In this document: positions 9,181 to 16,730 of the stretch, in pieces
How positions within the stretch are numbered: the first letter of the stretch is position 1
Layout of the letters: each line of letters opens with the position of its first letter
NCBI GenBank assembly: GCA_964538515.1
Contig: CAZIEW010000013.1
Span: forward strand, 20,103-84,102
Length of the DNA: 64,000 bases
Reading direction: 5' to 3'
From: CALBZH01 sp964538515
GTDB lineage: Bacteria; Desulfobacterota; Syntrophobacteria; Syntrophobacterales; Syntrophobacteraceae
Position numbers and translations under genes: made by a program
Notes under the pieces: model-generated
Told to the model about the DNA's origin: nothing
The model's database searches: none
What the model saw: the letters and a program-made list of their open reading frames with translations, nothing else

Positions 9181-10806
9181 ATGGAAGCGAAACCTGTCAA
9201 CAAACCGCAGAAGGATGCCGCTGCGGGGTGGAGCGAGCGACTTTCTGAGAGTCGAGAAGACCTCGTCGTCAGACGGCAGCGGCGACGCCTGTTCCCACGG
9301 GCTGCCCTGGTCGGGCTTCTCGCAGGCCTGACTGCCGCGCTTTTCCGGACTCTACTCGGGGAAGCCGACGTCTTAAGGAATACCCTGCTGAACTGGTCTC
9401 AGAAGCTGTCAGGGTGGGGCTGGATTTTTCCCATGTTATTCAGCATGGTCGCAGCCGCTTCGGCCTTCATGCTGGTAATCCGCTATGCGCCCGAAACGAG
9501 TGGCAGCGGCATCCCCCACCTGGAAGCGGTTCTGCATCGTTTACGAGTACTGAAATGGAAGCGTGTTTTGCCCGTCAAGTTCCTTTCGGGAGTATTGGCT
9601 ATTGGCGGTGGACTGGCCCTGGGGCGTGAAGGTCCAACTGTTCAAATGGGAGGCGCCGTCGGGGACGCTATAGCCAACTGGCTCAGAGTGCCACCGCGTG
9701 AGCGGAGAATCCTCATCGCCGCCGGAGCGGGAGCGGGCCTTGCTGCTGCCTTCAATGCGCCTTTAGCCGGCGTGATGTTCGTTCTCGAGGAAATCCAGCG
9801 GGACTTTCATCCCTTTGTTTTTGGGGCCACCTTTCTCGCCTCGGCCATCGCCGACATTGTAGTCCGGCTCCTTGCCGGTTCCTTCCCCGTTTTCGACGCT
9901 CCCAATTACCCCAGCCCTCCAATGGCCTCCTTGCCTGCCTTTGCTCTGCTAGGGCTCCTGGCAGGATTGCTCGGAGTCTTGTTTAATAGAAGCTTACTTC
10001 GCACATTGGACCTGTTTGACCGGTTTCAGGGCCGATGGAGACTGGTCCTTGTGGCAAGTGTCGGCGCGATGGTCGGCATCGTGGGCTGGTTCTCTCCCGT
10101 CGCGATTGGCGGCGGTCATTCCCTTGCGGAGGCTGTTGTCGCAGGGAGATTGACGCTATCTGCCATTCCGTTCCTCTTTGTCGTCCGTTTTCTTCTTTCA
10201 GCGATCAGTTACGGGACAGGCACGGCCGGCGGCATCTTTTTGCCTTTGCTTACCATCGGCGCTCTCTTGGGTCTCGCGCTCGGTCAAATCGCACACCATT
10301 GTGCACCGACGATCGTGCCCGAAGCAGCGGTGTTTGCAGTGGTCGGGATGGCGGCTTATTTTGCCTCAGTCGTGCGAGCCCCGCTCACGGGGATCGTTCT
10401 CATTGTTGAAATGACTGGCGACTATCAACAAATGCTGCCGTTGCTGGTGTGCTGTTTTTGCGCGTATGGTGTTGCCGAATGGATGAAAGACCTGCCGATC
10501 TACGAGGCATTGCTGGAGCGCGATCTGATCCGGGACGAGCCTCACGTAGCCATTAAGGAGCCGATGGTCGTGGAGCTCGAGGTTGAGCGAGGGGCTCCTT
10601 TTGCTGGTCAGACGGTGAGAATGCTTGGGCTGCAGCCTGGATGCCTCCTGATTCGGTGTGTGGAAGAAGGGCGCGAGCTCGTCCCGACAGCGGAGACGCG
10701 TCTCGAAGAGCATATGCGGATTACCGCGATCATTGCCCCGGAGGCGGCCGAATGTCTCACTGCCCTGCGTCGCGGTTGCAAAGCGAGAAGTGAACGCGCC
10801 TCATGA
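9181..10806 (+). CDS. CLC-family chloride/proton antiporter with a C-terminal TrkA-C-like domain
   Basis: A 541-aa CLC protein if translated from ATG 9181; an in-frame ATG at 9067 would add a dubious 38-residue extension. The selectivity-filter elements are canonical: GSGIPH (Ser109), GREGPTVQ (gating Glu150) and GTGTAGGIF. A glutamate pair (203-204) sits at the internal proton-glutamate position. These residues indicate a Cl-/H+ antiporter rather than the fluoride-specific CLC-F clade, which has a different filter. Residues ~490-541 resemble a small TrkA-C/RCK-C domain, VELEVERGAPFAGQTVRML onward. Confidence 0.85.
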   Translation: MEAKPVNKPQKDAAAGWSERLSESREDLVVRRQRRRLFPRAALVGLLAGLTAALFRTLLGEADVLRNTLLNWSQKLSGWGWIFPMLFSMVAAASAFMLVIRYAPETSGSGIPHLEAVLHRLRVLKWKRVLPVKFLSGVLAIGGGLALGREGPTVQMGGAVGDAIANWLRVPPRERRILIAAGAGAGLAAAFNAPLAGVMFVLEEIQRDFHPFVFGATFLASAIADIVVRLLAGSFPVFDAPNYPSPPMASLPAFALLGLLAGLLGVLFNRSLLRTLDLFDRFQGRWRLVLVASVGAMVGIVGWFSPVAIGGGHSLAEAVVAGRLTLSAIPFLFVVRFLLSAISYGTGTAGGIFLPLLTIGALLGLALGQIAHHCAPTIVPEAAVFAVVGMAAYFASVVRAPLTGIVLIVEMTGDYQQMLPLLVCCFCAYGVAEWMKDLPIYEALLERDLIRDEPHVAIKEPMVVELEVERGAPFAGQTVRMLGLQPGCLLIRCVEEGRELVPTAETRLEEHMRITAIIAPEAAECLTALRRGCKARSERAS

Positions 10807-10874
10807 CGTGCCATGGAAACGCAGTTGATCGAGGCACAGGGCGCATGGCATTTCTCATGGTTTGCCCCTGAAAA

Positions 10875-11543
10875 TTAGGCTACCAGCTCCCTTTCAAACG
10901 AATTTGGCTCTTGCATCCTACGGATGGATCTGAGTGACCTCAAATAACCGGATAGACCATAAATGGTTGCGACCAGACTTCCTACCGCAAGGAGGCCGTC
11001 GAAAATGGACCACCACGAGAAGCCGAAAAGGCGGAAGAAGGCGATGCTCAGTGACAAGAAAGCCAAACCCGTCCGGACCAGTGCCAGATGAGTTCGTGCA
11101 CCGGCAAGCTCGGTGCGCTTTCTGGAAAACAGGGTACGGCTGCCGGCCATGTGCGTTCGTTGGAGGGCGAGGTTCGTTCTGCCCCTGGAGAAATCCGTTC
11201 TCAGAACAGCGAGGTCCGTGCGCTGGCCGGCCATCGACGTTCGCTCCCGGGAAAGGTCCGTGCGAATGGCCGCAAGCTCGCTCGATCTTGTGGAAAGCCG
11301 TGTCTGTTCCCGCACGAGCGCGGTCCTCTCCTGAGCCATCCCCGTTCGCTGCTCCGCCAGCGACGCGTCGGTGCTGGCACATTGAAGCAGCTCCGATGTG
11401 GACTGTCTGCTTTCCTTTCCCAGCCCTTCAAGGTTGCTTTCAATGGCTTTGATTTGCTCCTGAAGACCAACGGAACGATCCAGTAACCCTCGGATCGCTT
11501 CCAATGCGGATGCTACCTCGTGACGGAACCGGCTGTCGTCCAT
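10875..11543 (-). CDS. DUF202/YidH-like membrane protein with a 14-heptad RT repeat
   Basis: A 222-aa protein. An N-terminal coiled region (1-60) is followed by 14 strict heptads from residue 66 to 158, each with Arg-Thr at the same position in 12 of 14 (RTxLAxx, RTDFSxx), then two membrane helices (~163-178 and 185-200). The final RTGLAFLSLSIAFF looks like the DUF202 family, which normally carries only two or three such units. The repeat predicts one long amphipathic helix with a continuous Arg/Thr stripe. Start ATG 11543 has a GGGAGA upstream. Function is unknown. Confidence 0.7.
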   Translation of the reverse strand: MDDSRFRHEVASALEAIRGLLDRSVGLQEQIKAIESNLEGLGKESRQSTSELLQCASTDASLAEQRTGMAQERTALVREQTRLSTRSSELAAIRTDLSRERTSMAGQRTDLAVLRTDFSRGRTNLALQRTHMAGSRTLFSRKRTELAGARTHLALVRTGLAFLSLSIAFFRLFGFSWWSIFDGLLAVGSLVATIYGLSGYLRSLRSIRRMQEPNSFERELVA

Positions 11544-11584
11544 TTGAATTCTCCCCGCTCGGGACGAAACGATCGCCAGAGCAC

Positions 11585-12412
11585 CTAAGACATTTGTTGC
11601 AGGAGATCGAGCGATGGTGCGTAGCCGGGCGTGTACACAACCTCCCGCACTCCCGGCGTTGCGCCGCTGATTTCTTTTACGATTTCAAGGTCACTCGCCG
11701 CAAGATAGGGGCCGAACAGATGGACGGTCCCGTCTTCGGCCTTTGCACTGATCTCATAGGGATTGGTGCGTGTGTCACTCACCAGATTGGCTTCTACCGT
11801 TGCCGCAAGGAGCAGGCCGCTTACCTTGGAATGGGAGTCGGGCAGGGTCTGAAACTCATCCTCAGACATGACTCGCTCGAAAAGACCGCACACCGCATTA
11901 AAACTGATATGGCCCAGATTCACGTGCAGGTCGTAGAATCTCGGGTCACGGATATCCCGGTGGTACATAAGACGCGCCCAGCGGACACGCTCTTCGTCCG
12001 TTTTGGTGACGTACTCGCGAGCGGTCTGCTCGTCACACAGCCTTCGCTCCATGGTCATCTTGACCCGAAACTCGAACGGAGCATCGATGCGAGCTCTTAT
12101 GAAGTGCTGGAGCGGCGGCAGGAGGAAGTGAGCAGAGTAGCCATGGTAGACCATGTTGTCGGCCAGGACCTCTTCCAACAAGGCATGACGCAGGAGAACC
12201 AGGTAGGACCATCGCAATTTGCTGAATTGTTCGTAGGCCGAGATCGCGCCGTCGAGCTTCTCCATGATCCGCGTGGCGAGATCACCGTGGAGGTTCACTC
12301 TCTTGGTCAGGGTTTCATGCGAGACGCACCGGATCCCAGTGCGCTCTTGAAGGCAGTCTGCAATCTTGGAGGCACCGGCCATGGTGCCACGGGAGATGAA
12401 AAGAATCGGCAT
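11585..12412 (-). CDS. Cytidylate-kinase-like protein with C-terminal BON domain
   Basis: About 275 aa from ATG 12412, which has a GGAAGGA site 10 bases upstream; the frame is open further 5' without a better start. The N-terminus (MPILFISRGTMAGASKIAD) resembles the P-loop region of the cytidylate-kinase-like family, although the usual GxxGxGK(S/T) is degraded here. The centre carries MVYHGYSAHFLL and an Arg-rich lid-like stretch. The last ~70 residues (EANLVSDTRTNPYEISAKA onward) look like a BON domain, which usually binds membranes or small ligands. Kinase activity is uncertain. Confidence 0.6.
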   Translation of the reverse strand: MPILFISRGTMAGASKIADCLQERTGIRCVSHETLTKRVNLHGDLATRIMEKLDGAISAYEQFSKLRWSYLVLLRHALLEEVLADNMVYHGYSAHFLLPPLQHFIRARIDAPFEFRVKMTMERRLCDEQTAREYVTKTDEERVRWARLMYHRDIRDPRFYDLHVNLGHISFNAVCGLFERVMSEDEFQTLPDSHSKVSGLLLAATVEANLVSDTRTNPYEISAKAEDGTVHLFGPYLAASDLEIVKEISGATPGVREVVYTPGYAPSLDLLQQMS

Positions 12413-12608
12413 GAGTCCAAAATCCTTCCCGTGAACCTCTTCGAAGCCCTCTCCACGGTTGTGGAACGGGGCACCCGATCGCAGAATACCATAAGTGGAC
12501 AGAGAAGGGGGAAAGGGCTTGGGCATTCTGGATGGTGCGTTACGACAGATGGTTTGTATCGAAGCTCAATCTCAAAGATGCAAGTCGGAAGGAGCGCTTA
12601 GTAATCGC

Positions 12609-12675
12609 CACCCCTCGAGGGGGGAATCAAAGGGGGGGTACCTTGCGAAACGAAGCTGACAGAGCACTAGAATGC
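12609..12675 (+). repeat. Interspersed repeat, copy B
   Basis: The second copy of the ~70-bp element at 2847-2917, in the same orientation, with small indels in G-runs. It abuts the 3' end of a frameshifted, truncated flavin reductase remnant on the - strand. Both copies therefore border broken genes, which supports an origin as insertion-element ends or recombination scars. Confidence 0.6.
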
Positions 12676-12806
12676 CACGCGGGGGTTGATCCTGAGCCTT
12701 GACAGGTGAGCTATTTCATAGTCCTTCCCGGTGTCCCGGTGATCTTTTCGAGCATGCGGTGCAGGTTCCCGTGCGGCTTGGGGCTTCCGTCGATCACTAG
12801 GATCAT
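12667..12806 (-). pseudogene. N-terminal remnant of an NADPH-dependent FMN reductase (flavodoxin fold)
   Basis: Reading from ATG 12806, the frame gives MILVIDGSPKPHGNLHRML followed by EKITG, the N-terminal FMN-binding loop of NADPH-dependent FMN reductase/iron-sulfur flavoproteins. It hits a stop at 12711. A one-base shift restores KDYEIAHLSRLRINP, which matches the family's next strand. The sequence then ends at repeat copy B, so the catalytic remainder is missing. It is a truncated, frameshifted fragment. Confidence 0.6.
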
Positions 12807-12928
12807 CGTCCAATCCTCTTGGGGACGGCCCATCTCCCCCTCCCTAAGTCAGCATCGATCCCCCCGGGACGCCGGGAGGGGCAATGCATCATCGACGCGA
12901 TGGCGGAGGGGCCGTCCTGATTCAGGTG

Positions 12929-13054
12929 TTACTTCTTCTTTTCCTCTTGCTTTTCGGCGAGTACTACCTTTTTGCCGCAAAGGTCACATTTTCCTTCTTC
13001 CGTGATGCAGGGCTGCTTCGGGGCTTCACCCCCGCAGATTCCACACTTTGGCAT
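12929..13054 (-). CDS. Small zinc-knuckle-like protein, 41 aa
   Basis: A short gene with an excellent ribosome-binding site: AAAGGAGGTGA ends 7 bases before ATG 13054. The 41-aa product has two CxxC knuckles (C4-C7 and C23-C26) plus C16, and a very Lys/Glu-rich tail (EEKKK), as in rubredoxin-like or zinc-ribbon mini-proteins. It probably binds one zinc or iron. It sits between a flavin reductase remnant and a Crp/Fnr regulator, both on the same strand. A redox or metal-related role is only a guess. Confidence 0.7.
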   Translation of the reverse strand: MPKCGICGGEAPKQPCITEEGKCDLCGKKVVLAEKQEEKKK

Positions 13055-13208
13055 CCTGATTCACCTCCTTTCGGTTGTCCGTGGCTGAGTTGATGACGAT
13101 TCTAACCGAGAGAGGGAATCGCTTCTGTAGCCGATGCTACGCGGCAGAAAAGTCAGGCGCAAAAAAATCGGCACTCCTCAGGGCCGCGTGGGCGCCCGGA
13201 CCACCCCG

Positions 13209-13922
13209 TCACAGAAGGTCCGTTTCAAAGGGGAGAGTGAGCGTTCTTCCCTGCTGGATAATTTTCCCGGCTTCCTTGAGGCTCTTCATCGCACGGGTAA
13301 TGCTGACCCGGTGCGATCCGGTGAGGAAACTTAGGTCTTCGTGGGTGAGTGGGAACTGGATCGTGTAGCCGTTCGCCCCCCTCACCCCGTGCTCACGCGA
13401 GACATTTAAGAGCACGCTGTGGAGCCGGTCTTCGAGGCTCGACAGGGACATGCTCCCCACCCGGTCCGTGAGCGATGCGATCGTCGTGCTCAGATTCCGT
13501 ATGACCTGCAGCCCGATGTTCGGGTAGTCCAGGACGATCTTTTCGAAAGACGCCTTGCTAAAGCCGCAAGTAAGGGTCTTTTCCATGCACCAGGCGGTGA
13601 CCGGATAGTCTATTTCCTCGCTCAGCATGTTTTCGCCGAGGAAGTCACCGGCCTTCCGAATATCGAGGGTAATTTCGATCCCGTCTTCAAGGGTTTTGCT
13701 TAACTTGACCCTCCCGGCCTTTATGAGAAACATGGTGTTGGCCCTGTCTCCCTGGAGGAAGATGGACTCCCCGCGCTCGTGTAGTTTTCGCATGGCGCGC
13801 TCGGCGAGCGCCCCCAACTCTTCGGGCTGAAGGTTCTTGAAGACCCAAAGGCTCCCGATGCAATTGGAGGAGAGCGCCAACGCCTCTCCCGCAAGCTCTC
13901 TGCAAAGACATCCCGAAGCCAT
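13209..13922 (-). CDS. Crp/Fnr-family transcriptional regulator
   Basis: A 237-aa protein from ATG 13922 (GGAGA 7 bases upstream). Residues ~30-150 form a cyclic-nucleotide-binding-type beta barrel (GESIFLQGDRANTMFLIKAG, GDFLGENML). Residues ~165-237 form a Crp-type winged helix, with recognition helix in DLSFLTGSHRVSITRAMKSL. Cysteines at 5, 7 and 21, plus two in the barrel (AWCMEKTLTC), could form a sensor cluster, but the spacing is not that of classical FNR. It probably responds to redox state or oxygen. It is transcribed away from the adjacent fluoride riboswitch. Confidence 0.85.
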   Translation of the reverse strand: MASGCLCRELAGEALALSSNCIGSLWVFKNLQPEELGALAERAMRKLHERGESIFLQGDRANTMFLIKAGRVKLSKTLEDGIEITLDIRKAGDFLGENMLSEEIDYPVTAWCMEKTLTCGFSKASFEKIVLDYPNIGLQVIRNLSTTIASLTDRVGSMSLSSLEDRLHSVLLNVSREHGVRGANGYTIQFPLTHEDLSFLTGSHRVSITRAMKSLKEAGKIIQQGRTLTLPFETDLL

Positions 13923-14202
13923 GATCTTTCTCCAGTGGTTAAACCGGGCGGCGATTGGTCGGCAAAGGCGATGGGAATGACTGAAACAAGCTCCTCGTCC
14001 GTGATGTCGGATAGCTCGCTGCTCTCTATGTCCGTCGACTTCGGACCGGTCATCCCGCGTGTGCCGAGGCCCCTTGCACGAGCTGCGCGCAGCCAAGCAG
14101 CATCGACAGTGCATTCTATCCGATCGGATCCAGTGTCCTTGTAGCGTGGGCTACATGGAGGAGCTCCGTCTTGCCCTTTCCTTGATCTCGGCAGAATTTC
14201 AT

Positions 14203-14230
14203 TTGCCAAGTGAGCGGCTCATGCTATACA
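14203..14230 (+). promoter_or_regulatory. Sigma-70 promoter of the first fluoride riboswitch
   Basis: TTGCCA at 14203-14208 and TATACA at 14225-14230 are separated by 16 bases. The predicted start point lies a few bases before the aptamer at 14246, as expected for a riboswitch leader. Confidence 0.6.
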
Positions 14231-14245
14231 AATATCGGAAATATG

Positions 14246-14299
14246 AGGCAATGAAGTCTGCCTGAACCGCCCTTGAGCGAGGGCTGATGACTTCTACCA
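14246..14299 (+). promoter_or_regulatory. Fluoride riboswitch (crcB motif) 1
   Basis: The stretch has the full fluoride aptamer architecture. P1 pairs GGCA with TGCC. The P1 loop carries ATGAAGTC, which forms the pseudoknot with GACTTC near the 3' end. The linker contains AACCGCC. P3 pairs GCCCT with AGGGC, and the conserved 3' block GCTGATGACTTCTACC follows. It reads towards the gene at 14556. The aptamer's 3' strand can alternatively pair with GGGTAGGAGT just downstream, giving a ligand-dependent switch. Confidence 0.85.
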
Positions 14300-14336
14300 G
14301 TCGGGTAGGAGTTGTGAGGAAGCGATGGTCACCCTG

Positions 14337-14373
14337 CCCCGGTTGGATCTCCCAAGCGGGGTTTTGCTTTTTT
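14337..14373 (+). terminator. Intrinsic terminator downstream of riboswitch 1
   Basis: CCCCG and TTGG pair with CCAA and CGGGG around a short loop with one internal mismatch, followed by TTTTGCTTTTTT. It lies about 40 bases past the aptamer and before the coding region at 14556, so it is probably the riboswitch-controlled attenuator. Confidence 0.65.
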
Positions 14374-14555
14374 GGGGTGAAGGGGCCCTCTCGGACGTCT
14401 CGCATGATCTTCGAATCATGCGTCTTGGCGCCAGCGACAGGGCTCCTCGGTGTGCCGGCACCCAGCATCACTTATGATACCATGGAGTTGGAGGAAGCAG
14501 GAAGACCTTAGAGACCTCAGTGACTGCGGGGAAAAGAACCCAGGGAGGTTTTGCC

Positions 14556-14849
14556 ATGGTTGAAACACATGATGACGTCGTAAAGGGAAAGCACCTGCCA
14601 AGGGTTGGGCAAACGGTGCGCAGCAAGAAGTACGGGACACTGTGGCGTGTCATGGAAAAACGGGAGGTGTGGGCGAATACAGCAGACGACCCGGAGACCG
14701 GGAATCCGCGTCTGCTTCCCGCGATCTATCTCTGCTACTGGAAGATCAAGGACGGGGTGATGCCCGGTATCGGGAAGATGATGGGGTATGCCTACACACT
14801 CCACGACACGACGTTTGAAACGAACTGGGAGATTCTGGGTGATTCGTGA
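14556..14849 (+). CDS. Conserved-looking small protein of unknown function behind a fluoride riboswitch
   Basis: A 97-aa soluble protein from ATG 14556, with GGGAGG 7 bases upstream. It has the look of a small beta-rich domain (GQTVRSKKYGTLWRVMEKRE, then a Trp/Tyr-rich centre). I recognise no family and see no membrane segment or cysteine pattern. It is the first gene after fluoride riboswitch 1. A hairpin (CGCATGAT/ATCATGCG, about 14400) lies in the leader. Its regulation is the only clue: it should be made when fluoride accumulates. Confidence 0.7.
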   Translation: MVETHDDVVKGKHLPRVGQTVRSKKYGTLWRVMEKREVWANTADDPETGNPRLLPAIYLCYWKIKDGVMPGIGKMMGYAYTLHDTTFETNWEILGDS

Positions 14850-15024
14850 ACGATGGACAGGCAATGTCAGGAAAGCTTAAGATCGTCAGTCATTTGATTG
14901 TCATGAGCTGGGTGCCGGCCAAACACCTGGTGGATCGGGGGTTGCCACGGATTGACAGGTGACTCGCGTGGAAACATTCGACGCGCACTGAGGATTGTAA
15001 ACGATCACCTTCACGAGAGAGCCC

Positions 15025-15408
15025 ATGGAAAAAAGAGGCTGCCCGTTTTGCGATGCTACGCTCAAGCTGATGGAGAACGCCCATGCGTTCGCGATCTATG
15101 ATTCCTACCCGGTCAACCCCGGACATCTTCTGGTGATTCCCAAACGCCATTACGCCGACTTCTTCGATTCCACGCCGGAAGAGCTGCAGGCCATCCGGGC
15201 ACTTCTTTGGGAAGGCAGGCTCTTGCTTGAACGAGAGTATGCTCCAAACGGCTATAACGTCGGGGTAAACTGTGGCATTCCTTCCGGGCAGACGATCATG
15301 CATGTGCACGTCCATTTGATCCCGAGATACGAAGGTGATGTGGAAGACCCGACAGGCGGTGTCCGCGGCGTCATTCCGGCCAAGCAGTATTACCCGCCAA
15401 GCTCTTGA
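15025..15408 (+). CDS. HIT-family hydrolase
   Basis: A 127-aa histidine-triad protein. CPFCDA near the N-terminus is a zinc-binding CxxC of the family's Fhit/HINT-like branch. NPGHLLVIPKRHYADFF is the conserved middle, and the catalytic triad is in HVHVHLIPRY. Such proteins hydrolyse nucleoside phosphoramidates or dinucleoside polyphosphates in the cytosol. It follows the riboswitch-linked small gene on the same strand after 175 bases, with no obvious terminator between, so it may share the fluoride-induced transcript. Confidence 0.88.
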   Translation: MEKRGCPFCDATLKLMENAHAFAIYDSYPVNPGHLLVIPKRHYADFFDSTPEELQAIRALLWEGRLLLEREYAPNGYNVGVNCGIPSGQTIMHVHVHLIPRYEGDVEDPTGGVRGVIPAKQYYPPSS

Positions 15409-15589
15409 AACGCCTCATCAAGAAGGGCCTGTCCAAGACGGGCTCGCCCGTTCCGAGCCCACTTGCAGCTCTTCCTGTCGTCTTTTCCATTGTGCATGTC
15501 AATTCGGTCCTACCACAACGATCCCTGCAATGGATCCTTTTCATTCGGCTGTCTTGCGCTGTTACCTTCGAACCCCTGTCGTAACAGAA

Positions 15590-15631
15590 GCTACATTCTG
15601 CAATTGACCGATTGTCAATTCTTCATGTAGC
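15590..15631. promoter_or_regulatory. Nested palindrome upstream of the ChrB-like gene, candidate operator
   Basis: GCTACAT (15590-15596) pairs with ATGTAGC (15625-15631), and inside it TTGAC (15604-15608) pairs with GTCAA (15614-15618). The two inverted repeats share one centre at about 15611. It lies ~100 bases before the ChrB-like gene at 15737. A second, similar dyad (AATGTA..TACATT, ~16425-16445) contains the same ATGTAGC. The remaining bases of the 15409-15736 gap show nothing else I can name. Confidence 0.4.
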
Positions 15632-15736
15632 ATAATGTCAAAACCCGCTCGATTGTGAGGAAGCAACGGCGAGTAGATGTCGAGCCATGACTGGTTTCAT
15701 ACGCGCAGGACCGAAGCTCAGGAAGCAAGGAATGTC

Positions 15737-16264
15737 ATGAAATGGTTATTTTTTTCTTATAGCTTACCGGCTGAGCCGTCAAAAGCGAGAGTCTCCGCGT
15801 GGAGGCAACTGAAGAAGCTTGGCGCGGTCAACCATCAGTCGGTTTGGGTTCTTCCCCACTCGTCCGAACGGGCGCAGGCCCTGGGCAGACTCACCGAAGA
15901 AATCGAGAAGTACAAGGGATCTGCTCTTCTCATTGCCGGGACCGTTTTGGCGAAGCGTCAGGAGGATCTTATCACCGAGGCTTTCATCAGCTCAAGGAAT
16001 GAGGAGTACCAAGAGGTCATTGAGAAGTGTGAGGATTTTTTCAAGGAGATCGAATCGGAGATTGCCCGGCAGAATTTCATCTTTGCCGAGGTCGAGGAAA
16101 ACGAGGAGGAGCTCGATAAGCTCAAGCAGTGGCTTCGGAAGATAGAAAAAAGAGACGTTCTTAAGCCCCCCCTCCGCAAGGAAGCCCTCCACAAGATCCG
16201 GCAGTGCGAGAAGATCTTCGACGATTTCACCCGAAGGGTTTACGAGTGCCAGAAGTCACGATGA
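15737..16264 (+). CDS. ChrB-like (chromate resistance, N-terminal domain) protein
   Basis: A 175-aa protein from ATG 15737, with AAGGA upstream. The start MKWLFFSYSLPAEPSKARVSAW and RQLKKLGAVNHQSVWVLP are typical of the ChrB N-terminal domain, a PaaX-like regulator fold. The rest is strongly helical and charged (EEVEENEEELDKLKQWLRK), consistent with a coiled coil. ChrB proteins sense chromate and control efflux. The CHR transporter halves are 9.6 kb upstream, so this could regulate them or the downstream MFS genes. Confidence 0.75.
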   Translation: MKWLFFSYSLPAEPSKARVSAWRQLKKLGAVNHQSVWVLPHSSERAQALGRLTEEIEKYKGSALLIAGTVLAKRQEDLITEAFISSRNEEYQEVIEKCEDFFKEIESEIARQNFIFAEVEENEEELDKLKQWLRKIEKRDVLKPPLRKEALHKIRQCEKIFDDFTRRVYECQKSR

Positions 16265-16567
16265 CCTTCCCTTCGGAAATTCCTTTTGATCCTCCCTCTT
16301 TCGCAGGCCATAAGGCGTAGATCAGCAGCAACGTGCTCGAGAGTGCCGTGGGCTCTTTTCGGTCGCGCCGCCTTCCACAGCGCCGATCGAAAATGTCCCA
16401 TCCGGTCCACGCCGCCGTGGAAAATGTAGCAAAGGTTACATTATATACTTGAAAGAGATGCGCTATAAGTTGTATCCGAACTTTCGAAAAGCAGGGTAAG
16501 GGCATCACCGTGGGTCCCATTGGAAGGGCGCGATGGGGGATAGAGGTCAAATAAGGAGCTTGCCTCG
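16265..16567. other. Gene-free gap with a dyad and a promoter-like stretch
   Basis: No coding region can be supported here. An AT-rich segment at ~16425-16475 contains the inverted repeat AATGTA/TACATT and promoter-like TTGAAA and TATAAG elements. It may have served the universal-stress-protein gene whose remnant follows, or may now serve the MFS gene at 16731. Confidence 0.4.
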
Positions 16568-16693
16568 GAAGAAGACGTCTCCATGACTCTCATGGGCTCC
16601 CATGGGAGAGGTTTTGTTCAGGGAATCCTCTGGGGGAATGTATCCCAACGGGTCGTCGCATACAGCGAAAAGCCGGTTCTCGTGGTGAAATGA
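16568..16693 (+). pseudogene. C-terminal remnant of a universal stress protein
   Basis: The frame reads EDVSMTLMGSHGRGFVQGIL, then WGNVSQRVVAYSEKPVLVVK and a stop. This is the ATP-binding G-2x-G-9x-G-(S/N) end of a UspA domain. Nothing upstream encodes the N-terminal two thirds, and no start codon with a ribosome site is present. It is a truncated relic 37 bases before the MFS transporter. Confidence 0.7.
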
Positions 16694-16730
16694 GGCGTCG
16701 AATCGCGGTCATGATAGGAAGAGACATCCG

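Noticed and set aside
9181..10806. CLC protein as a fluoride-specific CLC-F exporter
   Set aside because: Its filter has GSGIPH and GREGPTVQ as in chloride antiporters. CLC-F proteins carry a different filter, and no fluoride aptamer lies upstream.
12706..13005. + strand 99-aa open frame
   Set aside because: It overlaps the 41-aa zinc-knuckle gene and the flavin reductase remnant on the other strand, and has no domain or ribosome site.
13075..13110. GAGTTGATGACGATTCTAACC resembles the 3' block of a fluoride aptamer
   Set aside because: No upstream strand can form the pseudoknot or P1, and the partner-like GAATC lies downstream instead.
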